64,000 nucleotides of DNA, from assembly GCA_964596185.1 (NCBI GenBank), contig CAZQUE010000008.1:41259-105258 (forward strand), written 5' to 3'. The first letter of the stretch is position 1; every line of letters starts with the position of its first letter. Below the pieces are notes generated by a model. That model saw only the letters and a program-made list of their open reading frames with translations. It did no database searches and was not told the origin of the DNA. This document shows positions 44,642 through 52,538 of the stretch, in pieces. The position numbers and the translations under genes were made by a program. Source of the DNA: DYKG01 sp964596185. Its GTDB lineage: Bacteria; Muiribacteriota; Ozemobacteria; Ozemobacterales; Ozemobacteraceae.

Positions 44642-46294
44642 TTAAACGGACTTGAGTTTAAAGCTGTCAAGCTGATCCTGCAGGTCGTAGGTCTGGCTCG
44701 ATAGCTCTTCTGAGGCTGAGGCAGTTTCTTCAGCGTTGCTGGCGTTTTGCTGGGTGATCGAATCGATTTGCGCCAGTCCCTGGCCAATCTGGGCAATAGA
44801 CATGGTCTGTTCTTTCGACGAAGCGCTGATTTCGCCGACCAGGTCGGCCATTTTGACTGCCGAAGCGACGATTTCCTTAAGTGAAGTTTCGGTTTTCTGG
44901 GCGATCGTTGTGCCAGCTTCGACCTTATCGCCGGAAGATTTGATCATTTCAGCCGTTTCTTTAGCGGCTTTAGCGCTTTTTCCGGCAAGATTGCGAACTT
45001 CGTCGGCAACAACTGCGAAGCCTTTGCCGTGGCGGCCGGCTCTTGCTGCTTCGACGGTGGCGTTGAGTGCCAGCAGATTGGTTTGAAAGGCGATATCATC
45101 GATAACCTTGATGATTTTGCCAATCTGTTTGCTCGATTCGCTGATCGCTGAGATTGCGTTGACCAGGTCGTGCATGTGCTGATTGCCTATCTCAGCGGCC
45201 TCTCTGGCATTCATGGCCAGCTGGTTTGCAGCCAGAGCGTTTTCGGCGTTGGCTTTGGTCTGATTTTCTATTTCCATGACCGACGAAGAAATTTCTTCAA
45301 GAGAAGAAGCCGTTCTAATAGCACCTTCCGAAAGCGACTGGCTTGCAGATGACATTTGATCGGCTTTGACAACCACCTGTGAAGAAGTTTCGTTGATCCG
45401 GTTCATGACTGAATTCAAACTTTCAACCATTGTATTCAGAGCTTTGCCAAGCTTATCTTTGTCCGAGGCAAGCTTTATTTCACAGCTTAGATCACCCTGA
45501 GCTATATTTTCGGCCAACTGTGCCTTTTCAAACTGGGACTGGGCAAGGTTCCTGAAAGCATCGGCAAGCAGACCCATTTCGTCACCAGACTGATATTCAA
45601 TCTTAACGTCGAAATTGCCTTTTTCCATTTCTTGAGACGATGTGGTTATTTCGTTGAGCGGTTTGACAATGTAGCGGTTAATGATGGTTCTGACGATGAT
45701 CAGACAAGCAACGAATACAACACTGAAAAGCAGCCAGTTTTGCCTGGATTTTTCCTCGAGGTAAGAACTGACGGATTTTAACTGTTTGAGCAAATCATCA
45801 GAAGTGCTTTTTTCGAGGTTCTCAAGCTCGGTTTGAATGCGATCTTTCAACTGAGCCAGTTCGCCGGCTTTTTTGAACAATGCCTCGTTAGCTTCACCTT
45901 CTGCCATGATTTTGTAAGTGCTTACCGCTCCCTGCTCGTAACCTTTGAGAAGTTCAGGCAGCGCATTGATACTTGCATATTGCTCGTGATCTTTTTCGAT
46001 GAGCCCGGTAAGCTGAGCCAGGTCATCGAGGCACCGATTGCCCATTTCAACTGCTTCATCGATTTTGCCTGAGTCCCCGAGCAAAACTGCGTCATTGAAC
46101 AGTTTTACGTGGTTTTTGAAACCGTTTAAAATGTTCTGACTCAGTTTTGCAGCGGGAAATCTGGCATCTGCAGTCTTGTTCATGTGCGAAAAAATCATTT
46201 GACTGCAGTTGTGAAAAGTGACCATCGAAACAATGTAGCCGGTGAGGATGGTAAGAATGCCCAGCCAGATTTTTCCGATGATCGAATTTTTCAT
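44642..46294 (-). CDS. Methyl-accepting chemotaxis protein
   Basis: The 550-residue receptor has an N-terminal TM helix (about 8-28), a helical periplasmic domain (30-190) of the four-helix type, a second TM helix (about 192-212), a HAMP domain (213-270) and a methyl-accepting signalling domain. The signalling tip is intact (LLALNATVEAARAGRHGKGF at about 400-420). There is no C-terminal CheR-binding pentapeptide. The start follows AAGGAAGG. It is the last of three genes; the upstream two encode a binding protein and a porin. Confidence 0.96.
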   Translation of the reverse strand: MKNSIIGKIWLGILTILTGYIVSMVTFHNCSQMIFSHMNKTADARFPAAKLSQNILNGFKNHVKLFNDAVLLGDSGKIDEAVEMGNRCLDDLAQLTGLIEKDHEQYASINALPELLKGYEQGAVSTYKIMAEGEANEALFKKAGELAQLKDRIQTELENLEKSTSDDLLKQLKSVSSYLEEKSRQNWLLFSVVFVACLIIVRTIINRYIVKPLNEITTSSQEMEKGNFDVKIEYQSGDEMGLLADAFRNLAQSQFEKAQLAENIAQGDLSCEIKLASDKDKLGKALNTMVESLNSVMNRINETSSQVVVKADQMSSASQSLSEGAIRTASSLEEISSSVMEIENQTKANAENALAANQLAMNAREAAEIGNQHMHDLVNAISAISESSKQIGKIIKVIDDIAFQTNLLALNATVEAARAGRHGKGFAVVADEVRNLAGKSAKAAKETAEMIKSSGDKVEAGTTIAQKTETSLKEIVASAVKMADLVGEISASSKEQTMSIAQIGQGLAQIDSITQQNASNAEETASASEELSSQTYDLQDQLDSFKLKSV

Positions 46295-46321
46295 TTTAAA
46301 TACCTTCCTTGAAGCCGATGG

Positions 46322-46759
46322 TTACTTTATGCTAAGCACCTTAACGCCATCATGGGGAGTTGAAGCGAGAATGTAGCCGACGGCGCCGGGGTTCTCGTTA
46401 ACGAATTTCACTGCTTCTTCTTCACTCCCAACCGATTTGGGTGGGATGCCCTGGCCGGTGAAAATCGCCTGTTTCCAGAAAGTCGAAAACTGTGAGACAC
46501 TCTTCTTAACGTAGGTTTTGAGGAAATTTTCATGGGTCGGCCCGTTTTCAAGAGTTACAGGAACCGCTTTCATGCCGCCGTCCCATGATTTTTTCTTGCC
46601 GAGAAACATGTTGCCGAGGTCTTTGGCTGAAATCTCATTCTGAGAAACACTGGAATTGGCAATAACTATAACTTCGTCTGCGTTTACAACAGAAACGAAA
46701 GTCAAAGCGAGAAGAATCGAAACGAATACTACTGAACCGATAAACAACTTCTTAATCAT
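46322..46759 (-). CDS. Phosphate ABC transporter substrate-binding-like protein
   Basis: The 145-residue exported protein has a signal peptide (1-27). Its body resembles a short PstS-like PBP domain (ISAKDLGNMFLGKKKSWDGG, NENPGAVGYI), which is typical of small 'PBP-like superfamily' proteins annotated as phosphate-binding. It is too short for two full lobes. The SD is GGGAGG. It sits between the chemoreceptor and porin genes, suggesting a sensor or uptake function. Ligand is not proven. Confidence 0.85.
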   Translation of the reverse strand: MIKKLFIGSVVFVSILLALTFVSVVNADEVIVIANSSVSQNEISAKDLGNMFLGKKKSWDGGMKAVPVTLENGPTHENFLKTYVKKSVSQFSTFWKQAIFTGQGIPPKSVGSEEEAVKFVNENPGAVGYILASTPHDGVKVLSIK

Positions 46760-46776
46760 TCTTTTGCCTCCCGCTC

Positions 46777-48126
46777 TTAGAAATTATAGGTAGTCTTGAA
46801 GGCAATAAGGTTCCACTTGCGATCAAGGCCGTTAGGATTGAGATTCTTCTGAACCAGAGCAACGCCATCCATCCAGTGGTGCTCGAGCTTGACGCTCCAG
46901 TTTGGATTGATGTTGTATTTGAAAGAAGCGCAGGTGTCTTTCTGCCAGGTCATCCAGTTCTTGTTATTGCGGTCGAAGAAAAATTCGCCGCGATAAAGGC
47001 TCCACTCATGGCGTGAATTGTGGCGGTAAACAGCCTGCAGGTAGGTTCCCTGACTGGTCTGAGCTACGCTGGTGAATGAATTTGGAATCCCGGGAGCAGC
47101 GTTGGTGTTGAGGCTGTTGTTGGTCTGAGTGATGTTCTGTTTGCCATGGGCGGCCATGAATTCGCCAGCAAAGGTGAATTTGTTGACATTGTATTCAAAT
47201 GAGCCGATATCAACCCAAAAGCGGTATCTAATGTCGACATTAGCCTGATAAGCGTTGAGCAGAGTCGCCGGAATCGGTGCCGGCAGACCGGTCTGAGTGA
47301 TGGGTTGAATCATCATGGTTTCATCCATGTTCAGATTAACGAAGGTTCTGGTGCCGCTCAGGCGCAGGCCTTCAACCGGCGTATTCCAGAGAAGCTTGGC
47401 AGCATAACCTGCTTTGCCGTTGCCGTCGCGTTCCGGATCACCGAAGTGTCCGGCTTTGGTTACCGCTGCAGTTGCTGCTGCCGCGGGAACACCGAGAGCG
47501 CCGAGTTTGCCGATGATGCCACGGTCGATATTGGCAGCGTAAGCAGCGTTATAGCGTAAAAAGATGTCTTTTACAATTCCTGAATCCGGGTCCATGTCTG
47601 AGGTGCCGTAGGCAAATTCAAGTTCAAAATCGCCTTTGCCGGCTGGAAGATTGGCGTAAACCGCACCGCCGTTGAAAGCAGTGATATACTGGCGATAATC
47701 TTCCATGTAGACGGTAGCCGGCAGCATTACCGGAGTTCTGAGCATATCGATGTCTCGATATTTGTTGTAGAGTCCGAACGGAACTTTTACCCGGCCGAGT
47801 CGAATGCCCCAGCGGTCGTTGAAGCGGTAGTCGCCGTAAGCCCAGTCAACTTTTACCTGGTGGTTGCCTTCCTGGCCCAGGTCTCTTGAAATGAACTGAA
47901 CGCCGAGGCGTGTTTTGTCGTCCATCTGTTTCTGAAAATTGATGATGGTTTCATGAAATTCGCTGGTGCCATCTTCTGAATATGACATATAGTTGTTATC
48001 AGAAGATTTGAGAAAGCCCTGACTGACAAGGCCGTGAATAATCAGTTCATCATCGGCGAATGCTGGTGTGAAACTGAGAAGGAGGGAAAAAACGAGCAAA
48101 ACGAAAAACGCGCGGAAAATACCCAT
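46777..48126 (-). CDS. Outer-membrane porin-like protein
   Basis: The 449-residue protein has a signal peptide (1-24), amphipathic beta-strand alternation throughout and a C-terminal Tyr-Asn-Phe, typical of an outer-membrane beta-barrel. A segment (GIRLGRVKVPFGLYN) is typical of trimeric-porin or phosphate-selective-porin-like families. It is the first gene of the porin/binding-protein/chemoreceptor set. SD GGAG. Confidence 0.88.
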   Translation of the reverse strand: MGIFRAFFVLLVFSLLLSFTPAFADDELIIHGLVSQGFLKSSDNNYMSYSEDGTSEFHETIINFQKQMDDKTRLGVQFISRDLGQEGNHQVKVDWAYGDYRFNDRWGIRLGRVKVPFGLYNKYRDIDMLRTPVMLPATVYMEDYRQYITAFNGGAVYANLPAGKGDFELEFAYGTSDMDPDSGIVKDIFLRYNAAYAANIDRGIIGKLGALGVPAAAATAAVTKAGHFGDPERDGNGKAGYAAKLLWNTPVEGLRLSGTRTFVNLNMDETMMIQPITQTGLPAPIPATLLNAYQANVDIRYRFWVDIGSFEYNVNKFTFAGEFMAAHGKQNITQTNNSLNTNAAPGIPNSFTSVAQTSQGTYLQAVYRHNSRHEWSLYRGEFFFDRNNKNWMTWQKDTCASFKYNINPNWSVKLEHHWMDGVALVQKNLNPNGLDRKWNLIAFKTTYNF

Positions 48127-48216
48127 ACAATCTCCATTCCCTTATAATATTATATTTCTTATTGTGCCCGCTGCTGTATCTATATTTATCTTCCAGGCAC
48201 CCTCGGACAATGCAAG

Positions 48217-48245
48217 AGAATAACCATCAGGGGGTACAATGTCAA
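48217..48245 (-). promoter_or_regulatory. Candidate promoter of the porin operon
   Basis: On the minus strand a perfect TTGACA, a 17-nt spacer and TATTCT; the leader to the ATG at 48126 would be about 85 nt. Confidence 0.5.
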
Positions 48246-48263
48246 GCTAAAATTCAATCTAGA

Positions 48264-48293
48264 TTGACTAAATACTTGGGGCAAACTTATACT
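48264..48293 (+). promoter_or_regulatory. Candidate promoter of the exported protein at 48358
   Basis: TTGACT (48264-48269), an 18-nt spacer and TATACT (48288-48293). It diverges from the porin promoter, whose -35 is about 19 nt away. Confidence 0.5.
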
Positions 48294-48357
48294 CTTTTTT
48301 ATAACAGTCGTTGCACAGGCAGAAATTTTCTGACCTTTTCGACAATCAGGAGGCATT

Positions 48358-48840
48358 ATGAGGCGTATATTTACACTGGTGCTGCTAACGATGATCATTG
48401 TTTCTGGTTCGATGGCTTTCGGGCGCGACCTGACCATGGGTGAAGGCAAAATTGAATTCTATATTCCCGATACCTGGAAAAACGAAATGCAATCAGGCAT
48501 CATTAGTTCCGAATCTCCGGATGGCGGAGTTGCCGTCGTTTTTACTCTTTTACGCAATGAGCAGTTGAACGATGCTCTCGCTGAAGCCGAAGCATCGATT
48601 GTCGATGCCGTCGGTCCATTGAGTCCGAATGGAGAAGTTCTCGAGTTTACCGTAAACGGCATGCCGGCCACCATGCAAAAGGGAAGCGCCCAGAACGGCC
48701 AGACATCAGTCAGCCTGACCATGGTGCTGACTCCGGTTGGCCGATGGCTCATGATCATGTATATGGGCAACAAAACTCAGGAAGCTTTTTGGCGCAAAGA
48801 TCTCAACGAAATTCTCAATAGCGTTAAACCGCTGAATTAA
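48358..48840 (+). CDS. Exported PsbP/DUF1795-like small protein
   Basis: The 160-residue protein starts after CAGGAGGC. Residues 1-22 are a signal peptide. The body (GEGKIEFYIPDTWKNEM, SPDGGVAVVFTL, TPVGRWLMIMYMG) shows the plan of the MOG1/PsbP-like fold, where a short domain begins with a 'f.ip..W' motif. Predicted periplasmic; function unknown. The structured gene-free region at 48841 follows directly. Confidence 0.82.
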   Translation: MRRIFTLVLLTMIIVSGSMAFGRDLTMGEGKIEFYIPDTWKNEMQSGIISSESPDGGVAVVFTLLRNEQLNDALAEAEASIVDAVGPLSPNGEVLEFTVNGMPATMQKGSAQNGQTSVSLTMVLTPVGRWLMIMYMGNKTQEAFWRKDLNEILNSVKPLN

Positions 48841-48845
48841 ATGGC

Positions 48846-48873
48846 AAAAAAAAAATCCGGGAACTAGCCCGGA
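48846..48873 (-). terminator. Intrinsic terminator on the minus strand
   Basis: TCCGGG/CCCGGA (6-bp stem, AACTAG loop on the plus strand) is followed on the minus strand by ten T. No minus-strand gene ends just upstream of it: the next gene to the right already has its own terminator at 48980-49015. A short transcript from the region between would end here. Confidence 0.6.
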
Positions 48874-48885
48874 CTGAAAAAATAA

Positions 48886-48963
48886 GGAGGCAAACAAATC
48901 CATCAACCCTTTCGGAACAAGTTGATGTTTTCTTAACAAAACTTAAGAAAAAAATGTTGCCTC
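48886..48963. other. Gene-free segment with possible three-way-junction RNA structure
   Basis: An outer pair GAGGCAA (48886-48892)/TTGCCTC (48957-48963) encloses two hairpins: CATCAAC/GTTGATG (48901-48907, 48921-48927) and TTTTCTTAA/TTAAGAAAA (48928-48936, 48943-48951). Together they can form a three-way junction. No coding frame of note is present. On the minus strand it lies between two T-run hairpins. It could be a small RNA or a leader; I do not recognise the structure. Confidence 0.45.
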
Positions 48964-48979
48964 GAAAAAAAATGTGATT

Positions 48980-49015
48980 AAAAAACGCGGCTGCCTTAAT
49001 TTAAAGGCAGCCGCG
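48980..49015 (-). terminator. Strong intrinsic terminator of the GntR/ABC operon
   Basis: A perfect 12-bp stem (CGCGGCTGCCTT/AAGGCAGCCGCG) with a 6-nt loop is followed on the minus strand by six T. It lies 16 nt after the stop of the ABC ATPase at 49031. Confidence 0.9.
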
Positions 49016-49030
49016 CTTTGTACCGCGGAT

Positions 49031-49909
49031 TCAGTTTTTGGTTAATCCGAGAAAGAGGTCTTTGAGGCTAAGTTTCTCAGTGTTGAAACTTTTTACCTTT
49101 AAACCTTTGAGAATTTCCTCGGTTTTGTTGTCGTCACAGTCCTTAACAAGTATTTCCAGTCTTTTGCCGATGACGGATGAGCCGATAATGCTTTCACTTT
49201 TTGGCGCAAAGCTGATTTCTTCTTCGAGATCGACGATGATGCGGCGACAGGTTTTTTCGATTTCCTCTGTCGGCATATCGAGAACGAATTTTTGATGATG
49301 AAGAATCAGTACCTTGTCGCAGACATTTGCCACTTCATCGATCAGATGGGTCGAAATGAGAATGGTCATGTTGTGGTCACAGATGCTGTTAATAACTGTT
49401 TGCACGACCTCTTCGCGCACCGCGGGATCGAAACCGGCCAAGGGTTCGTCAAGAATCATCACTTCCGGTTGAATTGCCAGCGCCAGAGCCAGCATCAGTT
49501 TGTGTTTGCTGCCCTTACTCAGGTCTTTAACTTTAGTTTTCAGGTCGATTTTGAAAAGTTCTGTTTTTTGTTTGAAAACTTCATCGCTCCACTTTTCATA
49601 CATTGGCTTCATGAAGTCTCTAAGTTGAATTGCATTCATTTGAGGGTACAGGTGGCAGGTTTCACTGACGAAGGCTACCTTTTGCTTTACCAGTTCCGGT
49701 TGCGCGTTTGGATCAGCCTCGAGAATTTCAAGAGAGCCGGAATCAGGCTGGCGCAGACCATAGAGCGTTTCAAGCAGAGTGGTCTTGCCGGCCCCGTTCA
49801 GTCCAAGCAGGCACACTGAATTGCCCTGTTCGATGTTGGCTGAAACCTGATCAAGAACGAGTTTGTCGTCGTAGCTCATTTTGATGTTTTCGAATTTTAT
49901 TGCCGGCAT
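49031..49909 (-). CDS. ABC transporter ATP-binding protein (YtrB-like)
   Basis: The 292-residue ATPase starts at ATG 49909, 2 nt after the stop of the GntR gene and with GGAGGG upstream; a 9-codon longer frame lies within the GntR gene. Walker A (GLNGAGKTT) is at 36-44, the signature is LSKGSKHKLMLA, and Walker B is MILDEPLAGFDP. The signature has Lys-Gly-Ser in place of the usual Ser-Gly-Gly, as in YtrB/GntR-linked ABC proteins. It should energise the permease encoded by the first gene of the operon. Confidence 0.95.
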   Translation of the reverse strand: MPAIKFENIKMSYDDKLVLDQVSANIEQGNSVCLLGLNGAGKTTLLETLYGLRQPDSGSLEILEADPNAQPELVKQKVAFVSETCHLYPQMNAIQLRDFMKPMYEKWSDEVFKQKTELFKIDLKTKVKDLSKGSKHKLMLALALAIQPEVMILDEPLAGFDPAVREEVVQTVINSICDHNMTILISTHLIDEVANVCDKVLILHHQKFVLDMPTEEIEKTCRRIIVDLEEEISFAPKSESIIGSSVIGKRLEILVKDCDDNKTEEILKGLKVKSFNTEKLSLKDLFLGLTKN

Positions 49910-49911
49910 GA

Positions 49912-50301
49912 TCAGTTGCCCTCCTTGATTTCGCATGAATTAAGCGCTTTTTCGAATAGTTTTTTTATTTCGTCATGGCCCAGCCCCATTTCCATGGCAC
50001 TTTTTATGACTTGACCGAATTTGCGGTTTAGATCTTCGATAATTCTCATTTTCTGGTCCTCCTCGGAGATTTTGGCAACGAAGGCGCCCTGGCCGCGCCG
50101 GAAGTAGATCAGGCCACGGTTTTCCAATTCCTGAAACGCTTTGGCGACGGTGTTGGGGTTAACTTTGAGATCCGCAGCAATCTGGCGAATAGAAGGCAGT
50201 CGATCATCAGTCGCAAAGGTTTTGCCGAGTATCATCAGTCTGATTTCCTCAACGATTTGCAGATAGATAGGTATAGGGGAACTTTCATTAATTCTTAACA
50301 T
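49912..50301 (-). CDS. GntR-family repressor, YtrA subfamily
   Basis: The 129-residue regulator starts at ATG 50301 after AGGGAGGAAA; the longer frame lies inside the permease gene. The winged helix-turn-helix spans about 10-78 (PIYLQIVEEIRLMI, RLPSIRQIAADLKVNPNTVAKAFQEL, GLIYFRRGQGAFVA), followed by a short C-terminal dimerisation helix typical of YtrA proteins. Such regulators repress their own ABC operon, and a matching operator lies upstream (52234-52261). It sits between permease and ATPase, overlapping the former by 14 nt. Confidence 0.94.
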   Translation of the reverse strand: MLRINESSPIPIYLQIVEEIRLMILGKTFATDDRLPSIRQIAADLKVNPNTVAKAFQELENRGLIYFRRGQGAFVAKISEEDQKMRIIEDLNRKFGQVIKSAMEMGLGHDEIKKLFEKALNSCEIKEGN

Positions 50302-52201
50302 CTGTTTCCTCCCTTCCCATAACCATTTGAACATTGAAGATTCTCTGCGTCTTCGAGAAATCGGGGCTTTCACAGCGGAAAATCTCATTACCGGCTCTGA
50401 ATTCAAAAGAGTCTTCATTGTATGGCCAAATTGAAACCGGAATATGGTCCAATCTCCAGGTTTTGTTCATGTCGTGAAGATCGGTGATCTCAAATATCCA
50501 TTGGGTTGGTTTTTCGTTTTTGATCCATCCTAGAGTTGCAAGATATCTGCCTGATCTGGAAAAACATGCACTTGAAATGTGCATATCCTTGGTTCGCCAG
50601 CTTTGTTCGCCAGTTTCCGGGTGGTTGAGAAAGATTTCAAAATTTTCGCCAAGGTTGTCGTAAGAGCGATAGAATAACGACAAGCCGTCTCTCTGGCTGC
50701 AAATCAGTCTGCCATTGGTGATGCCCAGGTCCTTTACCTTTCCTTGCGGATTGATGAGAAAATAGGTTTTCTTTTCGTAATCATCACGTCTTGAGGCCCT
50801 GAGAATGAGGTTTTCCTGTCCTTTATAATCCATGCTTATGTAGTAGGATCTAAGATTTTCAATGCCAAGATCTAGCTTGTTTACCACAGGAATATTTGGG
50901 TCGATGAACCATAAATTGTTGCGGTTTTTGGCAATTATCACGCTGTATGAAGCATTAAAGTGCGAAAAGAAATCTGTGTCCGGGGTGAAGGTCGCCAGCA
51001 ACTTTGCCTGGTGATTCCCTCTATTGAAGACCCAAAGAGACTGAACCATAGGTTGTCCGGTTTCAAAGAGAAGATTGCGTGAAATCTGTTTTTCTGGTTG
51101 ATTTGCGTAAGCGATTCGGTGATAAACCGGCATGTCTTGGCTGGTGAATCCAAGGGGAGAAGCATAAGAATCTATTACTCTTTCACTGCCATCGACAAGA
51201 TTTTGTAAAACCAATTCTGCCTTGCCGGGAGCGAGCATGCCAAGGCAGGTGTCATAAAGGGCGTAGTTAAGACTTGGCGAAATTGCAAAGTTCCCAAAAT
51301 TTCGTTTGGCAATTGGAACTGCTTTGGTTTTCTGTGAATTGAACAGACGCAGATCGAAACTGTCTCTATTATCGATAAGATCGAAATTCGAAGTTTTGCC
51401 GTCGGCAAAAAGAAGATAGCTGCCTTGTTGGCTGGTAGGCATGAGGCTGAGATAAAAATAGGGCCTGATGTTGCGATTTGCCCATTCATTGTAGATATTG
51501 AGAGAGAAAGTAGAGACGGTGAAGATTAAAATGATTCCCAATAGATGCGAAGCACTGTACCATGCCAGTTTTTTCCCAACTGGTTGGCTTTGGCGTGAAA
51601 AATGCGTGAAAGAAGAGACCAGAAAAAGGAGTATTGCAAGTGATATATATGCTGTCCAGTTGGTGCGGGCGACGTTATGTGATCCTGCAAGCAGCTCAAA
51701 ACGGAAAACTTGAAAGCCTGCTATCAATACTATGACAATCGTGGAAACAGCCGAGATGATTTCGTGCAATACTGTGCCCAGCATACCCATTGCCCATGCA
51801 AACAATGGTAAAAGAAAAAACAGGTGGTATGGCGAGAATTCAATGTCAAACACTTCATAAGGTTCGGGTAGCGGGCTCATGCCCGCTGCGATTGAAACCA
51901 ACCAGAGAATGACATAACAGGTAATGCCTGACAAAAGGGCGGCAATCGCTTTGCTTAGCCAGATCTTTTTGCGGTTCAGTGGCAGGGACATGAGAAAGTC
52001 GTATGTCCCCTGAATTTTCTCCTGAGTAATTGAGTAGTAGGAGATTATCCACATGAATAGTGGGGCTATGACGCCGAAGTTGATACCGAAGATCAGGTCA
52101 TGGTCGCCGCCATGCAGAGTGAACAGTCCCAGGGCGACGGCGACGGCGAAGAGAATGCCCAGCTTCGCCTGCAGAAGGTCTTTCAGAATAATAGATTGCA
52201 T
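50288..52201 (-). CDS. ABC-2 permease fused to a C-terminal beta-propeller-like domain
   Basis: The 637-residue protein starts after AAGGAGG. The first 230 residues hold about six TM helices of an ABC-2 permease; the remaining 400 residues are soluble beta repeats (blades with 'LLFADGKTSNFDLIDN', 'RYLATLGWI') like WD40/TolB-type propellers. The domain should face the periplasm or cytoplasm depending on helix count. Few YtrC/D-type permeases carry such a domain in my knowledge. It is the first gene of the operon permease-GntR-ATPase. Confidence 0.88.
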   Translation of the reverse strand: MQSIILKDLLQAKLGILFAVAVALGLFTLHGGDHDLIFGINFGVIAPLFMWIISYYSITQEKIQGTYDFLMSLPLNRKKIWLSKAIAALLSGITCYVILWLVSIAAGMSPLPEPYEVFDIEFSPYHLFFLLPLFAWAMGMLGTVLHEIISAVSTIVIVLIAGFQVFRFELLAGSHNVARTNWTAYISLAILLFLVSSFTHFSRQSQPVGKKLAWYSASHLLGIILIFTVSTFSLNIYNEWANRNIRPYFYLSLMPTSQQGSYLLFADGKTSNFDLIDNRDSFDLRLFNSQKTKAVPIAKRNFGNFAISPSLNYALYDTCLGMLAPGKAELVLQNLVDGSERVIDSYASPLGFTSQDMPVYHRIAYANQPEKQISRNLLFETGQPMVQSLWVFNRGNHQAKLLATFTPDTDFFSHFNASYSVIIAKNRNNLWFIDPNIPVVNKLDLGIENLRSYYISMDYKGQENLILRASRRDDYEKKTYFLINPQGKVKDLGITNGRLICSQRDGLSLFYRSYDNLGENFEIFLNHPETGEQSWRTKDMHISSACFSRSGRYLATLGWIKNEKPTQWIFEITDLHDMNKTWRLDHIPVSIWPYNEDSFEFRAGNEIFRCESPDFSKTQRIFNVQMVMGREETDVKN

Positions 52202-52233
52202 AATTTCCTCCTTCGCAAAAGTGTTTTTGTGAA

Positions 52234-52261
52234 TTAGTGTGCTACTCTACTAATACACTAA
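52234..52261. promoter_or_regulatory. YtrA-type operator
   Basis: The inverted repeat TTAGTGT-N14-ACACTAA lies 33 nt upstream of the permease start. It resembles the reported YtrA site (AGTGTA-N13-TACACT, from memory). It overlaps the -10 region of the promoter at 52255-52283, so GntR binding would block transcription. Confidence 0.75.
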
Positions 52262-52283
52262 ACGATTTTGCCGAGTTTGTCAA
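52255..52283 (-). promoter_or_regulatory. Promoter of the permease-GntR-ATPase operon
   Basis: On the minus strand a perfect TTGACA is 17 nt from TAGTGT. The weak -10 lies in the operator. About 54 nt separate it from the ATG at 52201. Confidence 0.55.
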
Positions 52284-52364
52284 CCATGCAATTTAGATTT
52301 ATTTTGAAATCTGCTGGAAGGATGATCTGGTGCGGCTGGAATAAAACTTTTGAGGCAAGCTGCT

Positions 52365-52396
52365 TTTTAATCCCGTAGAATTCGACGGGATTAAAA
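52365..52396. repeat. Perfect 12-bp inverted repeat in the gene-free gap
   Basis: TTTTAATCCCGT (52365-52376) and ACGGGATTAAAA (52385-52396) are separated by 8 nt. It lies between the activase terminator and the operator. It lacks a T-run beyond the stem on either strand, but it has T/A ends and could act as a terminator or protein site. The rest of the 277-nt gap (52262-52538) shows no supported gene. Confidence 0.6.
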
Positions 52397-52431
52397 TTCG
52401 GAATGTCATCAATATTTGCCCGGCAAAAACG

Positions 52432-52455
52432 AAAAAATCCTCGGGTTAACGAGAA
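52432..52455 (-). terminator. Weak intrinsic terminator of the activase gene
   Basis: A 6-bp stem (with one G-U pair) followed on the minus strand by six T, about 85 nt after the stop at 52539. Confidence 0.45.
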
Positions 52456-52538
52456 TTTTTTCTTTGCAGCCACGCTGGGATTTGCGCTTTTTGCGCGTCC
52501 AACCGGGGCTTCCGGGTTCAAAGGCCGGCAAGCATTAT

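Noticed and set aside
48706..48939. Minus-strand frame of 77 residues
   Set aside because: It is antisense to the exported protein at 48358 and overlaps the hairpin region; no SD.
52258..52521. Minus-strand frame of 87 residues in the activase-permease gap
   Set aside because: No ribosome site, it spans the terminator, the 12-bp palindrome and the operator, and its composition has no clear domain.
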